From an uncultured Bacteroidaceae bacterium (GTDB lineage: Bacteria > Bacteroidota > Bacteroidia > Bacteroidales > Bacteroidaceae), in contig CAJOCU010000007.1 in the NCBI GenBank assembly GCA_905233765.1, forward strand, positions 58,044 through 122,043: DNA of 64,000 nucleotides, written 5' to 3'. A model generated the notes under the pieces. The model was given only the letters and a program-made list of their open reading frames with translations. It made no database searches and was not told where the DNA came from. Positions 45,046-54,438 of this stretch are shown here, one piece after another. How positions within the stretch are numbered: position 1 is the stretch's first letter; every line of letters begins with the position of its first letter. Made by a program: the position numbers and the translations under genes.

Positions 45046-46134
45046 ATGAACGAAAAACTTCTTTCCATCGTTGACCAGTTCGCCATCAGTGGCGTGGTCG
45101 CAGAAATCAAGCCCCTCGGAGAGGGACTCATCAACGACACCCTGCTCGTGAAAACCGCACAGACGGAAGCACCCAACTACGTCCTGCAGCGCGTGAACAC
45201 CAACGTATTCCCCGATGTGGATATGTTGATGAACAACATCCGCGCCGTCACAGGGCATATCCGCCAGAAGCTTGCAGCACGCGGCGAGAACGACATCGAC
45301 CGCAAGGTGCTCACCTTCGTGCCACTGAAGAATGACCCCGCTAAACTCTACACCATCGTGGATGGTGAGCCCTGGCGCCTGATGGTGTTCATCAACGACG
45401 CCATTACCAAGCAGGCCGTGAACCCCGAATCCAGTGAGGCTGCCGGTGAAGCCTTCGGCGACTTCCAGGCGATGCTGGCCGACATCCCCGTGCCCCTAGG
45501 CGAGACCATCAAGGACTTCCACAACATGGAGTTCCGTCTGCAACAGCTCAAGGACGTCATTGCCAAGGACCCTGCAGGCCGTGTGGCCAGCGTGCAGCCC
45601 ATCATCGACGAGCTCCTCAGCTATGCCGACGAGATGACCGCTGCCGAGCGCCTTGGTCGCGAGGGCAAGTTGCCCAAGCGCATTTGCCACTGCGACACCA
45701 AGGTTAACAACATGATGTTCGACAAGAACGACCGCGTGCTCTGCGTTATCGACCTCGACACCGTCATGCCCAACTTCATCTTCTCCGATTACGGCGACTT
45801 CCTGCGCACCGCTGCCAACTTCACCGCCGAGGACGATCCCGACCTGTCGAAGGTGGGCTTCAACATGGAGATCTTCAAGGCCTTCACGCGCGGCTATCTT
45901 CGCTCGGCCAAGAGCTTTCTTACACCGCTGGAGAAGGAGATGCTGCCCTATGCCGCCACCCTCTTCCCCTACATGCAGGCCGTGCGTTTCCTGTGGGACT
46001 ACATCAGCGGTGACAAGTACTGGAAGTGCAAGTATCCTGAGCACAACCTCGACCGTGTGAAGAACCAGCTCACACTCTTCAAGAGTGCCTACGCCTTGAA
46101 GGACGAGATGGCCAAGTTCATTGCTGAACAGTAA
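45046..46134 (+). CDS. APH-fold sugar kinase, NahK-like
   Basis: 362 residues. Aminoglycoside-phosphotransferase fold with the catalytic loop ICHCDTKVNNMMFD and the metal motif VIDLDTVMPNFIFSDYGDF, closely like N-acetylhexosamine 1-kinase (NahK). It probably phosphorylates an N-acetylhexosamine or related sugar at C1; homoserine kinase II-like activity is less likely. A strong terminator follows. Confidence 0.78.
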   Translation: MNEKLLSIVDQFAISGVVAEIKPLGEGLINDTLLVKTAQTEAPNYVLQRVNTNVFPDVDMLMNNIRAVTGHIRQKLAARGENDIDRKVLTFVPLKNDPAKLYTIVDGEPWRLMVFINDAITKQAVNPESSEAAGEAFGDFQAMLADIPVPLGETIKDFHNMEFRLQQLKDVIAKDPAGRVASVQPIIDELLSYADEMTAAERLGREGKLPKRICHCDTKVNNMMFDKNDRVLCVIDLDTVMPNFIFSDYGDFLRTAANFTAEDDPDLSKVGFNMEIFKAFTRGYLRSAKSFLTPLEKEMLPYAATLFPYMQAVRFLWDYISGDKYWKCKYPEHNLDRVKNQLTLFKSAYALKDEMAKFIAEQ

Positions 46135-46156
46135 GTACTATCTTACAAATCTCACA

Positions 46157-46195
46157 AAAAAAGCGAGAAAAGCGAAACTCTTTTCTCGCTTTTTT
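46157..46195 (+). terminator. strong intrinsic terminator after the kinase
   Basis: Perfect 16-bp stem: arms 46157-46172 and 46180-46195 (AAAAAAGCGAGAAAAG with its complement) and a CGAAACT loop, with the U-tract in the 3' arm. The A-rich 5' arm means it could also act on the minus strand. Confidence 0.93.
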
Positions 46196-46230
46196 ATGTC
46201 AATAGGTGAACACCATATCGAAAAAAAACG

Positions 46231-46238
46231 TACCTTTG
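46231..46238 (+). promoter_or_regulatory. -7 box of nhaA
   Basis: TACCTTTG, 37 bp before the nhaA ATG; -33 element unclear. Confidence 0.65.
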
Positions 46239-46275
46239 CACCCGCAAAAGAAAACTTCCAACTATCAACAAAGAT

Positions 46276-47649
46276 ATGTCAGAATCAATTCAAGACACCT
46301 CTCTTGGCGGCCTTATCCGCCGTTATGTTAGCGCCAGCTTCCTGCTCATCGGAGCCACCGTGTTGGCGCTCGTCTTTGCCAACCTCCCTGCCACGCGCGA
46401 GTTCTATGCCAATCTATGGCAACAGCCCGTTCATCTGAGCATCGGTGACTTCAACGTCTTCAGTCACGGCGGTCATGCCATGACGCTGATGGACTTCATC
46501 AATGACTTCCTGATGTTCTACTTCTTCCTTAGCGTGGGTCTTGAGATCAAGCGTGAAGTACTTTGCGGAGAACTCAGCAGCAGGCAGAAAGCCATGCTGC
46601 CCGTCATCGGAGCCTGCGGCGGTATGATTATGCCCGTCATCGTGTTCTTCTGCGTCTGTCTGGGACACCCGCTGATGGAGCGTGGCTGTGCCATCCCGAT
46701 GGCTACGGATATCGCCTTCTCGCTGGGCGTACTCAGCATGTTTGGCAAGCGTGTGCCCGTTGGTCTGAAGATTTTCTTGGCAGCATTGGCTGTCGCTGAT
46801 GACCTTGGCGGCATCATCGTCATCGCCCTGTTCTACAGCAATGGTCTCGCCTGGCCCTATCTGGTTGCCGCTGCCGCCGTCGTCGCCATCCTGCTCATCG
46901 GCAACAAGCTCGGTATCCGCGTCAAGACGTTCTACCTGACACTCGGCCTCATCCTCTGGTATCTGGTGCTGAACTCCGGCATCCACGCCACCATCGCCGG
47001 TGTCGTGCTCGCCTTCTGCATTCCCGCCAACCTGAGCCGAGGCACCCGCTACTATCTGGAGACCATCCGCGACGGCATCAATGCCTATCCCGACATCGAT
47101 GTCACAGAGGCAGACCGCAAGCAGGTCATGGTGCTCTCCAAGGACGAGATCCAGAGCCTGCGCAGCATCGAGAAAGCTTCCGACCAGCTCATCTCTCCGC
47201 TTCAGGATATCGAGGACCAGCTGGCCATGCCCATCAACTATGCCATCATCCCCATCTTCGCCTTTGCCAATGCTGGTGTTGACTTCACGGGCATGAGCTT
47301 CATGAGCCTCTTCCAAGGTGTGGCTCTCGGCGTATTCTTGGGTCTTCTCATTGGTAAGTTCACGGGCGTCCTCAGTTTCTCATGGCTCAGCATCAAGCTT
47401 GGTATCTGTCAGATGCCAGCTGGTGGCAACTGGAAGTCGTTCGCCAGCGTCTGCATGGTCTGCGGCATCGGCTTCACAGTCTCCATGTTCATCGCAGCCC
47501 TGAGCTATCCCACTCATCTCGGTGCCGACGCCGCCGAGATGCTCAACGAGGCCAAGCTCGGTATCCTATGTGGCACCCTCGCCTCTGCCCTTGTAGGTGC
47601 CTTCATGCTCAACCAAACCCTACCCAAGGACGCTGTCTCAGAAGCATAA
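46276..47649 (+). CDS. nhaA: Na+/H+ antiporter NhaA
   Basis: 457 residues with about twelve transmembrane helices. MATDIAFSLGVLSMFGKRVP and the ion-binding AVADDLGGIIVIALFY (paired Asp) are diagnostic. It exchanges sodium for protons across the inner membrane. A hydrophilic loop of about 75 residues (LSRGTRYYLETIRDGIN to SPLQDIEDQLAMP) follows helix 8, as in other long NhaA forms. parC starts 30 bp later. Confidence 0.96.
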   Translation: MSESIQDTSLGGLIRRYVSASFLLIGATVLALVFANLPATREFYANLWQQPVHLSIGDFNVFSHGGHAMTLMDFINDFLMFYFFLSVGLEIKREVLCGELSSRQKAMLPVIGACGGMIMPVIVFFCVCLGHPLMERGCAIPMATDIAFSLGVLSMFGKRVPVGLKIFLAALAVADDLGGIIVIALFYSNGLAWPYLVAAAAVVAILLIGNKLGIRVKTFYLTLGLILWYLVLNSGIHATIAGVVLAFCIPANLSRGTRYYLETIRDGINAYPDIDVTEADRKQVMVLSKDEIQSLRSIEKASDQLISPLQDIEDQLAMPINYAIIPIFAFANAGVDFTGMSFMSLFQGVALGVFLGLLIGKFTGVLSFSWLSIKLGICQMPAGGNWKSFASVCMVCGIGFTVSMFIAALSYPTHLGADAAEMLNEAKLGILCGTLASALVGAFMLNQTLPKDAVSEA

Positions 47650-47679
47650 TTCACGGGCGTAATTACCTTATTATCGTTT

Positions 47680-50469
47680 ATGGACGAAAAGACCCTGCCG
47701 CAGGACGGCATCACCCACCACTTGAACAGAATGTACCAAGACTGGTTCTTGGACTATGCCTCTTACGTCATCCTTGAGCGTGCCGTGCCGCATATCGGCG
47801 ACGGCTTCAAGCCCGTTCAGCGTCGCATCCTCCATTCCATGAAGCGGATGGATGACGGGCGCTTCAACAAGGTCGCCAACATCGTGGGTCACACGATGCA
47901 GTTCCACCCCCATGGCGATGCCTCCATCAAGGACGCGCTGGTGCAGCTGGGACAGAAGGAACTGCTCATCGACTGCCAGGGTAACTGGGGCAATATCCTC
48001 ACGGGCGACGACGCTGCCGCAGGCCGTTACATCGAGGCGCGCCTGTCCAAGTTCGCGTTGGACGTGGTCTTCAACCCCAAGACTACGGAGTGGAAACTCT
48101 CCTACGACGGTCGCAACAAAGAGCCGATCGTGCTGCCCGTGAAGTTCCCGCTGCTTCTGGCGCAGGGCGCTGAGGGCATCGCCGTGGGTCTCTCGTCCAA
48201 AATCCTGCCGCACAACCTCAATGAGCTCTGCGAGGCCGCCATCGCCTACCTCCACAACGAGCCCTTCCAGCTCTATCCCGACTTCCCCACAGGCGGCAGC
48301 ATCGACGTCTCGAAGTACAACGACGGTCAGCGCGGCGGCATGGTGCGCGTGCGTGCCAAGATCGAGAAGCGCGACAGCAAGACCCTCGCCATCACCGAGC
48401 TGCCCTTTGGCAAGACCACCGGCTCGCCCCAGAAACCCAGCCAGTTCATCGACACCATCCTGAAGGCAGCCGAGAAGGGCAAAATCAAGGTGCGCAAGGT
48501 CGAGGACATGACGGCCGCCGGCGTGGAGATCCTCATCCATCTGCAGCCTGGTGCATCGTCGGACAAGACCATCGACGCCCTCTACGCCTGCACCGACTGC
48601 GAGGTCTCTATCTCGCCCAACTGCTGCGTCATCGACGAGAACAAGCCCTGCTTCCTCACCGTTAGCGAGGTGCTGCGCCGCTCTGTCGATAACACCAAGG
48701 AGCTGCTGCGCAAGGAGCTGCTCATTCGTCGCGGCGAGCTGATGGAAGCCCTCCACTTCGCCTCCCTCGAGCGCATCTTCATCGAGGAGCGCATCTACAA
48801 GGGGAAACCCTTCGAGAACGCCAACAGCACCGATGAATTGTGCGAATATATCGACGAACGCTTGACACCGTTCTACCCTCAGTTCGTGCGCGAGGTGACA
48901 AAGGACGACATCCTCCGACTCCTCGAAATCAAGATGCAGCGCATCGCCAAGTTCAACAAGGACAAGGCCGACGAGCTCATCGCACGTATGAAAGAAGAGG
49001 TGGCCGAGATCGACCGCGACCTTGCCAACATGATCGAGGTGACGGCCAACTGGTTCCGCTTCATCCAGGACAAATACGGCAAGGACCATCCGCGCCTCAC
49101 CGAAATCCGCAACTTCGACAGCATCGAGGCCTCGAAGGTAGTGGAAGCCAACCAGAAGCTCTACATCAACCGCGACGAAGGCTTCATTGGCACGGGTCTG
49201 AAGAAAGACGAGTTCGTCTGCAACTGCTCCGACATCGACGACGTCATCATCTTCTACAAAGACGGCACCTACAAGGTTATCCGCATCGGCGAGAAGGTCT
49301 TCGTGGGCGAGACGGAGCGCTCCAAGGCCGAGAAGCGCAAGTGCCAGATCCTGCACGTGGCCATCTTCAAGAAGAACGACACGCGCACCATCTACAACGC
49401 CGTCTATCGCGACGGCCGCGACGGCGCCTTCTACATCAAGCGCTTCAATGTCACCAGCATTACGCGCGACCGCGAGTACGACCTCACGCAGGGCAAGCCC
49501 GGCAGCCGTGTGGCCTACTTTACTGCCAACCCCAATGGCGAGGCGGAGCTCATCAAGGTGAGCCTGAAACCCAACCCCAAACTCAAGCGCGCCTTCTTCG
49601 ACAAAGACTTCAGCGAGATTATGATCAAGGGGCGTGCCTCGATGGGCAACCTGCTGACAAAGCTCGAAGTGGAGCGCATCGGCCTGAAGAGCCACGGCAG
49701 CAGCACGCTGGGCGGTCGCCAGGTGTGGTTCGACCACGATGTAAAACGCCTCAACTACGACGACCACGGCCAGTACCTGGGCGAGTTCCACGCCGACGAC
49801 CTCATCCTCGTCATCCTTGACAACGGCGAGTTCTACACCACCAACTTTGACCTCAACAACCACTACGAACCCAACATCCTGCGCATCGAAAAGTTCAACG
49901 TGCAGAAGGTGTGGACGGCCGCCCTCTTCGATGCCGAACAAGGCTTCCCCTACCTTAAGCGCTTCCCCCTTGAGGTCTCTATGCGCCACCAGAACTTCCT
50001 CGGCGAAAACCCAGACAGTCGCCTGCTGCTGCTCACCGACACCGTATTCCCTCAACTCCTTGTCACCTATGCCGCCCCCGATGACTTCCGCGATCCGCTG
50101 GAAATCGATGCCGAGCAGTTCATCGGCCTGAAGAGTTTCAAGGCCAAAGGAAAGAGGATTACGACGATGAAGGTGGAGAAGGTGGAGGAATTGGAGCCTA
50201 CACGCCAGGCCGACACTCCGGACTCTCCCCCCGACCTCCCTGTTCTTGAAGGGCCAAGCGTACCTTCGGGCCGAGCTGGCGAGGAAGCGGACACCTCTGA
50301 GATTGAGATAGGGGAGGAGGAAGACCATGAGACTTCAGGAGCAGAAGAAGCGGAAGAAGCGCAAGAGGATTCTTCCGCTCCAGAAACACCTGAATCCCAC
50401 ACCCCCACGCCTGCTCGCCCGGGAAATATAGACCCCCTCACTGGTCAGTTCAACCTCTTCGATGATTAG
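47680..50469 (+). CDS. parC: DNA topoisomerase IV subunit A
   Basis: 929 residues. The catalytic Tyr is Tyr117 (AAGRYIEARLSKFA), after the QRRILHSMKRMDDGRF and GDASIKDALVQLGQ region. The C-terminal beta-pinwheel lacks a clear GyrA box, which supports ParC. The last 90 residues are an acidic low-complexity tail (EEEDHETSGAEEAEEAQ); part of it, VPSGRAGEE, comes from a GC-rich stretch at 50216-50285 like the palindromic inserts elsewhere. Confidence 0.94.
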   Translation: MDEKTLPQDGITHHLNRMYQDWFLDYASYVILERAVPHIGDGFKPVQRRILHSMKRMDDGRFNKVANIVGHTMQFHPHGDASIKDALVQLGQKELLIDCQGNWGNILTGDDAAAGRYIEARLSKFALDVVFNPKTTEWKLSYDGRNKEPIVLPVKFPLLLAQGAEGIAVGLSSKILPHNLNELCEAAIAYLHNEPFQLYPDFPTGGSIDVSKYNDGQRGGMVRVRAKIEKRDSKTLAITELPFGKTTGSPQKPSQFIDTILKAAEKGKIKVRKVEDMTAAGVEILIHLQPGASSDKTIDALYACTDCEVSISPNCCVIDENKPCFLTVSEVLRRSVDNTKELLRKELLIRRGELMEALHFASLERIFIEERIYKGKPFENANSTDELCEYIDERLTPFYPQFVREVTKDDILRLLEIKMQRIAKFNKDKADELIARMKEEVAEIDRDLANMIEVTANWFRFIQDKYGKDHPRLTEIRNFDSIEASKVVEANQKLYINRDEGFIGTGLKKDEFVCNCSDIDDVIIFYKDGTYKVIRIGEKVFVGETERSKAEKRKCQILHVAIFKKNDTRTIYNAVYRDGRDGAFYIKRFNVTSITRDREYDLTQGKPGSRVAYFTANPNGEAELIKVSLKPNPKLKRAFFDKDFSEIMIKGRASMGNLLTKLEVERIGLKSHGSSTLGGRQVWFDHDVKRLNYDDHGQYLGEFHADDLILVILDNGEFYTTNFDLNNHYEPNILRIEKFNVQKVWTAALFDAEQGFPYLKRFPLEVSMRHQNFLGENPDSRLLLLTDTVFPQLLVTYAAPDDFRDPLEIDAEQFIGLKSFKAKGKRITTMKVEKVEELEPTRQADTPDSPPDLPVLEGPSVPSGRAGEEADTSEIEIGEEEDHETSGAEEAEEAQEDSSAPETPESHTPTPARPGNIDPLTGQFNLFDD

Positions 50470-50471
50470 TC

Positions 50472-51320
50472 ATGCGCCGACGCATCATATTTGACATTTT
50501 ATATCTCGTATTATCTATTTCGTCCTTCCCGGTTTCAGCGCAGGAGGGGCGCAATACCTCCCACGCGACGCTGGTAGGTATCGGCGCCGTCAACCATTTA
50601 GACACCTACCTTTCGCCCCTCAACTACAAGGGACCTCAACTTCAGTTCATGCATGAGACCTTACGTTACACTCGTTGGGCGCAGGGGCACATTAGCATGC
50701 AGAGCATCTGGCAAGGGAATATTGCATACACAAAGAGCCCTTCCGAAAAAGGACGCAACTATGGTGGCGACATCAACTACAGCATCGGTTGGCACTACAA
50801 CTGGACTTTCCCCTCGAATAACGAGGCACCACGTTTGCGCATCCTTCTTGGTCCTCAACTAGGAGCCAATGCCGGTGTCCTCTACAACACCCGCAACAGC
50901 AACAATCCCGCTCAAGCACTAGCAACGCTGCATCTCGCCGCCTCTGCCGCCGTCATCTACCGCTTCCACCTTTGGAAACAACCTGTAGCTGCGCGCTACC
51001 AACTGGATGTACCCCTCATGGGCCTGAAGTTCAGCCCCAACTACGGCCAGAGCTACTATGAGATTTTCTCGCTCGGTAACACCGACCACAACGTATGCTT
51101 CACCCATCCCTTCAACGCTTTCAGCAGCCGTCATCTGTTGACCCTTGACTTCCCCTTCCGTCAGACAACACTGCGCATGGGCTACCTCTGTGACATCCGT
51201 CAGAGTCACCTCAATGAATTAAAATACCATAGTTACACTCACGCCTTCATGCTCGGCATCGTCCGACACCTCACCATCCATAAACCTCGTCGCCACACAC
51301 CTGAGGGTTTCATTCTATAA
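50472..51320 (+). CDS. DUF3316-like outer-membrane barrel
   Basis: 282 residues. Signal peptide of about 22 residues ending VSAQ, then repeated beta strands with aromatic girdles (GWHYNWTF, RLRILLGPQLGANAGVLYN, YGQSYYEIFSLG). It resembles the Bacteroidota DUF3316 family, of unknown function. It starts 3 bp after parC and ends 3 bp before the S41 gene. Confidence 0.7.
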   Translation: MRRRIIFDILYLVLSISSFPVSAQEGRNTSHATLVGIGAVNHLDTYLSPLNYKGPQLQFMHETLRYTRWAQGHISMQSIWQGNIAYTKSPSEKGRNYGGDINYSIGWHYNWTFPSNNEAPRLRILLGPQLGANAGVLYNTRNSNNPAQALATLHLAASAAVIYRFHLWKQPVAARYQLDVPLMGLKFSPNYGQSYYEIFSLGNTDHNVCFTHPFNAFSSRHLLTLDFPFRQTTLRMGYLCDIRQSHLNELKYHSYTHAFMLGIVRHLTIHKPRRHTPEGFIL

Positions 51321-51323
51321 ATC

Positions 51324-52352
51324 ATGCATCATCTCGTTTCCATTTTACACAACTCATTATCCATTGCAGTGGCAACGATGCTACTGCTCGTCTCCTGTGT
51401 TCAGGAAGAGCAGTACAACAACACGCCAGAGGGTAATTTCGAGGCGCTATGGACCATCGTGGATGAACATTACTGCTTCCTTGACTACAAACGCGAAACC
51501 ATCGGGCTAGACTGGAACGAGGTACATAGCCGCTATCGCGCCCGCCTGTCCGAGGATATGACAAACGCGCAGCTCTTCGAAGTCCTCGCCGAGATGCTTT
51601 CCGAGCTACGTGACGGACATGTCAACCTATACACCCCTGGTGACATCGGGCGTAACTGGTCGTGGTATGAGGACTATCCCAGGAACTTCTATGCGGACCT
51701 GCAGAATACCTACCTCGGTACCGACTATAAGATTGCAGCCAGCCTACGCTACCGCATTTTTGACGACAATATTGGCTACGTGGTATGTCCCAGCTTCACA
51801 TCAGGATTTGGCGACGGCAATCTCGACGAGGTCTTCTATACTCTACGAACCTGCAACGGACTCATTCTGGATATGCGTAACAACAGCGGCGGAGATCTCA
51901 ACAATGCAGAACGCTTGGCCAGGCGCTTCACCAATGAACGCATCCATGTGGGATATATCAGCCACAAGACAGGAAAGGGACACAAAGCCTTCTCGACACC
52001 TGAGAAGCAATACCTAGAGCCCTCCGACGGTGTACGATGGCAGCAGTCAACGGTTGTACTCACCAACCGCCAATGCTATAGTGCCACCAACACCTTTGTA
52101 CGCGACATGAAATGCTGTCCGAATGTGACGATTTTGGGCGACCAGACAGGTGGCGGCAGCGGCCTTCCCTTTTCCTCAGAGCTGCCCAATGGTTGGAGTG
52201 TCCGCTTTTCAGCGTGCCCAATGTATGACGTCAACATGAATCACATTGAATTCGGCATCCAACCTGATGTGGCAACGAGTATCACCGATGAGGATCGTCT
52301 TAAAGGCATTGACACCCTCATCGAAACAGCTCGTAAGCTCCTTCTTCAATAA
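51324..52352 (+). CDS. S41-family peptidase lipoprotein
   Basis: 342 residues. A lipoprotein signal ends near Cys25 (LLVSC). An N-terminal helical domain (NFEALWTIVDEHYCFLDYK) precedes the S41 fold with GLILDMRNNSGGD, the nucleophile Ser in NRQCYSATNTF and the TGGGSG motif. There is no obvious PDZ domain. It is a surface or periplasmic protease of unknown substrate, converging on the lipoprotein gene at 52379. Confidence 0.88.
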   Translation: MHHLVSILHNSLSIAVATMLLLVSCVQEEQYNNTPEGNFEALWTIVDEHYCFLDYKRETIGLDWNEVHSRYRARLSEDMTNAQLFEVLAEMLSELRDGHVNLYTPGDIGRNWSWYEDYPRNFYADLQNTYLGTDYKIAASLRYRIFDDNIGYVVCPSFTSGFGDGNLDEVFYTLRTCNGLILDMRNNSGGDLNNAERLARRFTNERIHVGYISHKTGKGHKAFSTPEKQYLEPSDGVRWQQSTVVLTNRQCYSATNTFVRDMKCCPNVTILGDQTGGGSGLPFSSELPNGWSVRFSACPMYDVNMNHIEFGIQPDVATSITDEDRLKGIDTLIETARKLLLQ

Positions 52353-52378
52353 ACCCTTAGAAATTATCGCTTCATCGG

Positions 52379-53017
52379 TTAATTTGCCACAGATAGCGTG
52401 TTGCCTGTGGGGTAGTAATTGACACGATAGCGGAAAAGGTTCTTGCCTTGCGCACCATCGGCGATGATGCCCTGATTGTTCAGGTCGTAAAGGCGACCAC
52501 AGCGCTGACATTGTGCCCGCTGACTCTCGAGCAGGGTCAGGTCGCATGTGATGCTAGCCTCCTCGTAGCAATTCGGACACGCAAGGTCGAAACAAACTAC
52601 AGAGGACTGTGTGCTCAGTTGCTCTGCCAAAATGGGAACACCAATAATAAAGCCACTCAAGCCCAACACATATCCTGACTTTATGTCCAGTTCTGTGCGT
52701 GTATATGTATAATCCTCACGAATACCCGGACTGTGAAACACATACAGTGTCCCTCGCGCTGTGATGGTACAAAACTGCCCAGGATTGTTCAACGCAGCAT
52801 TGAGTTGAGGTACAATATTGGTGGGCGAGAAGCTGAAACGTGCAATATGCGAACTGTAGCTTTGTTCTACCTTCTCACATGAGACAAATAAAGTGAAAAA
52901 CGAAAAAGTGAAAAATGAAAAATAAGAACGTGGAGAAAGCCAAAGGGAAAGCATGCGTGTGCTCCGCCTTCTCAAGACGTCCTCAACATGTTTTCTATAG
53001 TAATATTTACTTTTCAT
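52379..53017 (-). CDS. Cys-rich Rieske-like lipoprotein
   Basis: 212 residues from ATG 53017; Met22 (52954) is an alternative start giving a shorter signal peptide. The lipobox is FVSC, and the hydrophobic part SFFTFSFFTLF is encoded by a low-complexity repeat. Near the C-terminus CPNC and CQRCGRLYDLNNQG have the spacing of a Rieske domain (CxH ... CxxHGxxYDL) with Cys in place of both His, so a zinc or Fe-S Cys4 site is likely. The function is unknown. It starts 18 bp after argH. Confidence 0.72.
   Translation of the reverse strand: MKSKYYYRKHVEDVLRRRSTRMLSLWLSPRSYFSFFTFSFFTLFVSCEKVEQSYSSHIARFSFSPTNIVPQLNAALNNPGQFCTITARGTLYVFHSPGIREDYTYTRTELDIKSGYVLGLSGFIIGVPILAEQLSTQSSVVCFDLACPNCYEEASITCDLTLLESQRAQCQRCGRLYDLNNQGIIADGAQGKNLFRYRVNYYPTGNTLSVAN
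52886..52927 (-). repeat. A/T-rich repeat encoding a signal peptide core
   Basis: Plus-strand GTGAAAAA, CGAAAAA, GTGAAAAA and TGAAAAA. It is read on the minus strand as the hydrophobic core of the lipoprotein signal, and is inverted relative to 53011-53040. Confidence 0.6.
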
Positions 53018-53040
53018 TTTTCACTTTTCACCCTTTCACT
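53011..53040 (-). repeat. heptanucleotide-period repeat between argH and lipoprotein
   Basis: Plus-strand TTTTCAT, TTTTCAC, TTTTCAC and CCTTTCAC span the gap and both gene ends. About 18 bp are the inverse of 52886-52927. Confidence 0.65.
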
Positions 53041-54379
53041 CCTCAAAAGCAAGCTTGCGCTCGGCCACCTCTACCCTCTCAAAGCCGAAACCTTCGAGAA
53101 TGTGCTTCATGAGAGCAGCAATCTCGGCAGTACAGAGATTGCCTATGGAGCCTTCGTGAGTGTGGTGGATCTCCTTGACAGGTCGGAACCGTTCCGCCTC
53201 AATGTCAAGCCCCACCTTCTTGTATGCGTCGCGGAAGGGCATCCCGTTCGACGCAAGACGATTGACCTCCTCAACAGAGAACATGAGGTCATAACGTGGA
53301 TCATCCAGGATATGCTCATTCACCTGCATCTTATTGATGATATAGGCCGTCATCTGCAGACAATCCTTCAGTTCGGCAAAGGCGGGCAAGAACACCTCCT
53401 TGATGATCTGCAGGTCACGAAAATAGCCACTGGGCAGGTTGTTCATGATGAGCATCACCTGTTGCGGCAACGCCTGCAGCTTATTGCATTTGGCACGCGT
53501 AAGTTCAAAGACATCTGGATTCTTCTTATGCGGCATAATACTGGACCCTGTGGTGCATTCGTTAGGAAGTTTCACGAAGGCAAAGTTCTGTGAGTTGAAC
53601 AGGCAGGCGTCAAAGGCCAACTTGGCAATGGTGCCAGCAACGGAGGCAATGGCGAAGCCCACATTACGTTCCATCTTTCCACGACCCATCTGGGCATATA
53701 CGACATTGTAATCCATTGAGTCGAAGCCCAGTAAATCCGTCGTCATCTGGCGGTTTAGAGGAAAGCTAGACCCATAGCCCGCAGCAGAGCCTAAGGGGTT
53801 GCGATTCACCATCTTATAGGCGGCTTGCAAGAAAAGCATATCATCTGTAAGACTCTCCGCATAAGCCCCAAACCACAATCCAAACGAACTGGGCATTGCC
53901 ACCTGCAAATGAGTATAGCCGGGCATTAGTACATTCTTGTAATGCTCGCTTTGTGCCTGCAACTCATCAAAAAGGGCTTTCACAAGCTCCACGACCTCAC
54001 GCAGCTGTCGACGTGTCCACAGCTTCAGGTCCACCAACACCTGATCGTTGCGCGAACGTCCGCTGTGAATTTTCTTGCCGATGTCGCCCAAGCGGCGTGT
54101 CAGCAGTAACTCCACCTCGGAGTGTACGTCTTCGACGCCCTCCTCAATGCAGAATTCGCCCGCCCGAATCTCGGCCTGGATATGGCGCAACTCCGCCAAC
54201 AGGACCTTCAGTTCATCTGCCGTCAGCAGCCCAATGCTTTCGAGCATGGTGATATGCGCCATAGAGCCCATCACATCGCTCTCTGCGAGATATGCGTCCA
54301 ATTCGCGGTCGCGCCCCACTGTGAAATGTTCGATTTCTGCGGTCGGCGTGAAATTCTTTTCCCAAAGCTTTGTTGCCAT
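53036..54379 (-). CDS. argH: argininosuccinate lyase
   Basis: 447 residues of the fumarase/aspartase superfamily: SGRSRNDQV, the catalytic loop GSSIMPHKKNPDVFEL and HTHEGSIGN. It forms arginine and fumarate in arginine synthesis. It follows the SRPBCC gene by 59 bp; the gap contains a short-word repeat. Confidence 0.96.
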   Translation of the reverse strand: MATKLWEKNFTPTAEIEHFTVGRDRELDAYLAESDVMGSMAHITMLESIGLLTADELKVLLAELRHIQAEIRAGEFCIEEGVEDVHSEVELLLTRRLGDIGKKIHSGRSRNDQVLVDLKLWTRRQLREVVELVKALFDELQAQSEHYKNVLMPGYTHLQVAMPSSFGLWFGAYAESLTDDMLFLQAAYKMVNRNPLGSAAGYGSSFPLNRQMTTDLLGFDSMDYNVVYAQMGRGKMERNVGFAIASVAGTIAKLAFDACLFNSQNFAFVKLPNECTTGSSIMPHKKNPDVFELTRAKCNKLQALPQQVMLIMNNLPSGYFRDLQIIKEVFLPAFAELKDCLQMTAYIINKMQVNEHILDDPRYDLMFSVEEVNRLASNGMPFRDAYKKVGLDIEAERFRPVKEIHHTHEGSIGNLCTAEIAALMKHILEGFGFERVEVAERKLAFEE

Positions 54380-54392
54380 CTTAAAACCTCAA

Positions 54393-54433
54393 ACCATTAA
54401 ACTCTTTAAACGTTAAACAATCATCGTTAAACG
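54393..54433 (-). repeat. short-word repeat before argH
   Basis: Plus-strand CATTAAAC, CTTTAAAC, GTTAAAC and GTTAAACG units precede the argH start. Confidence 0.5.
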
Positions 54434-54438
54434 ACACT

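Noticed and set aside
47671..50328. An open frame of over 880 codons antisense to parC
   Set aside because: Mirror frame of a long, codon-biased gene; no homology and no promoter at its start.
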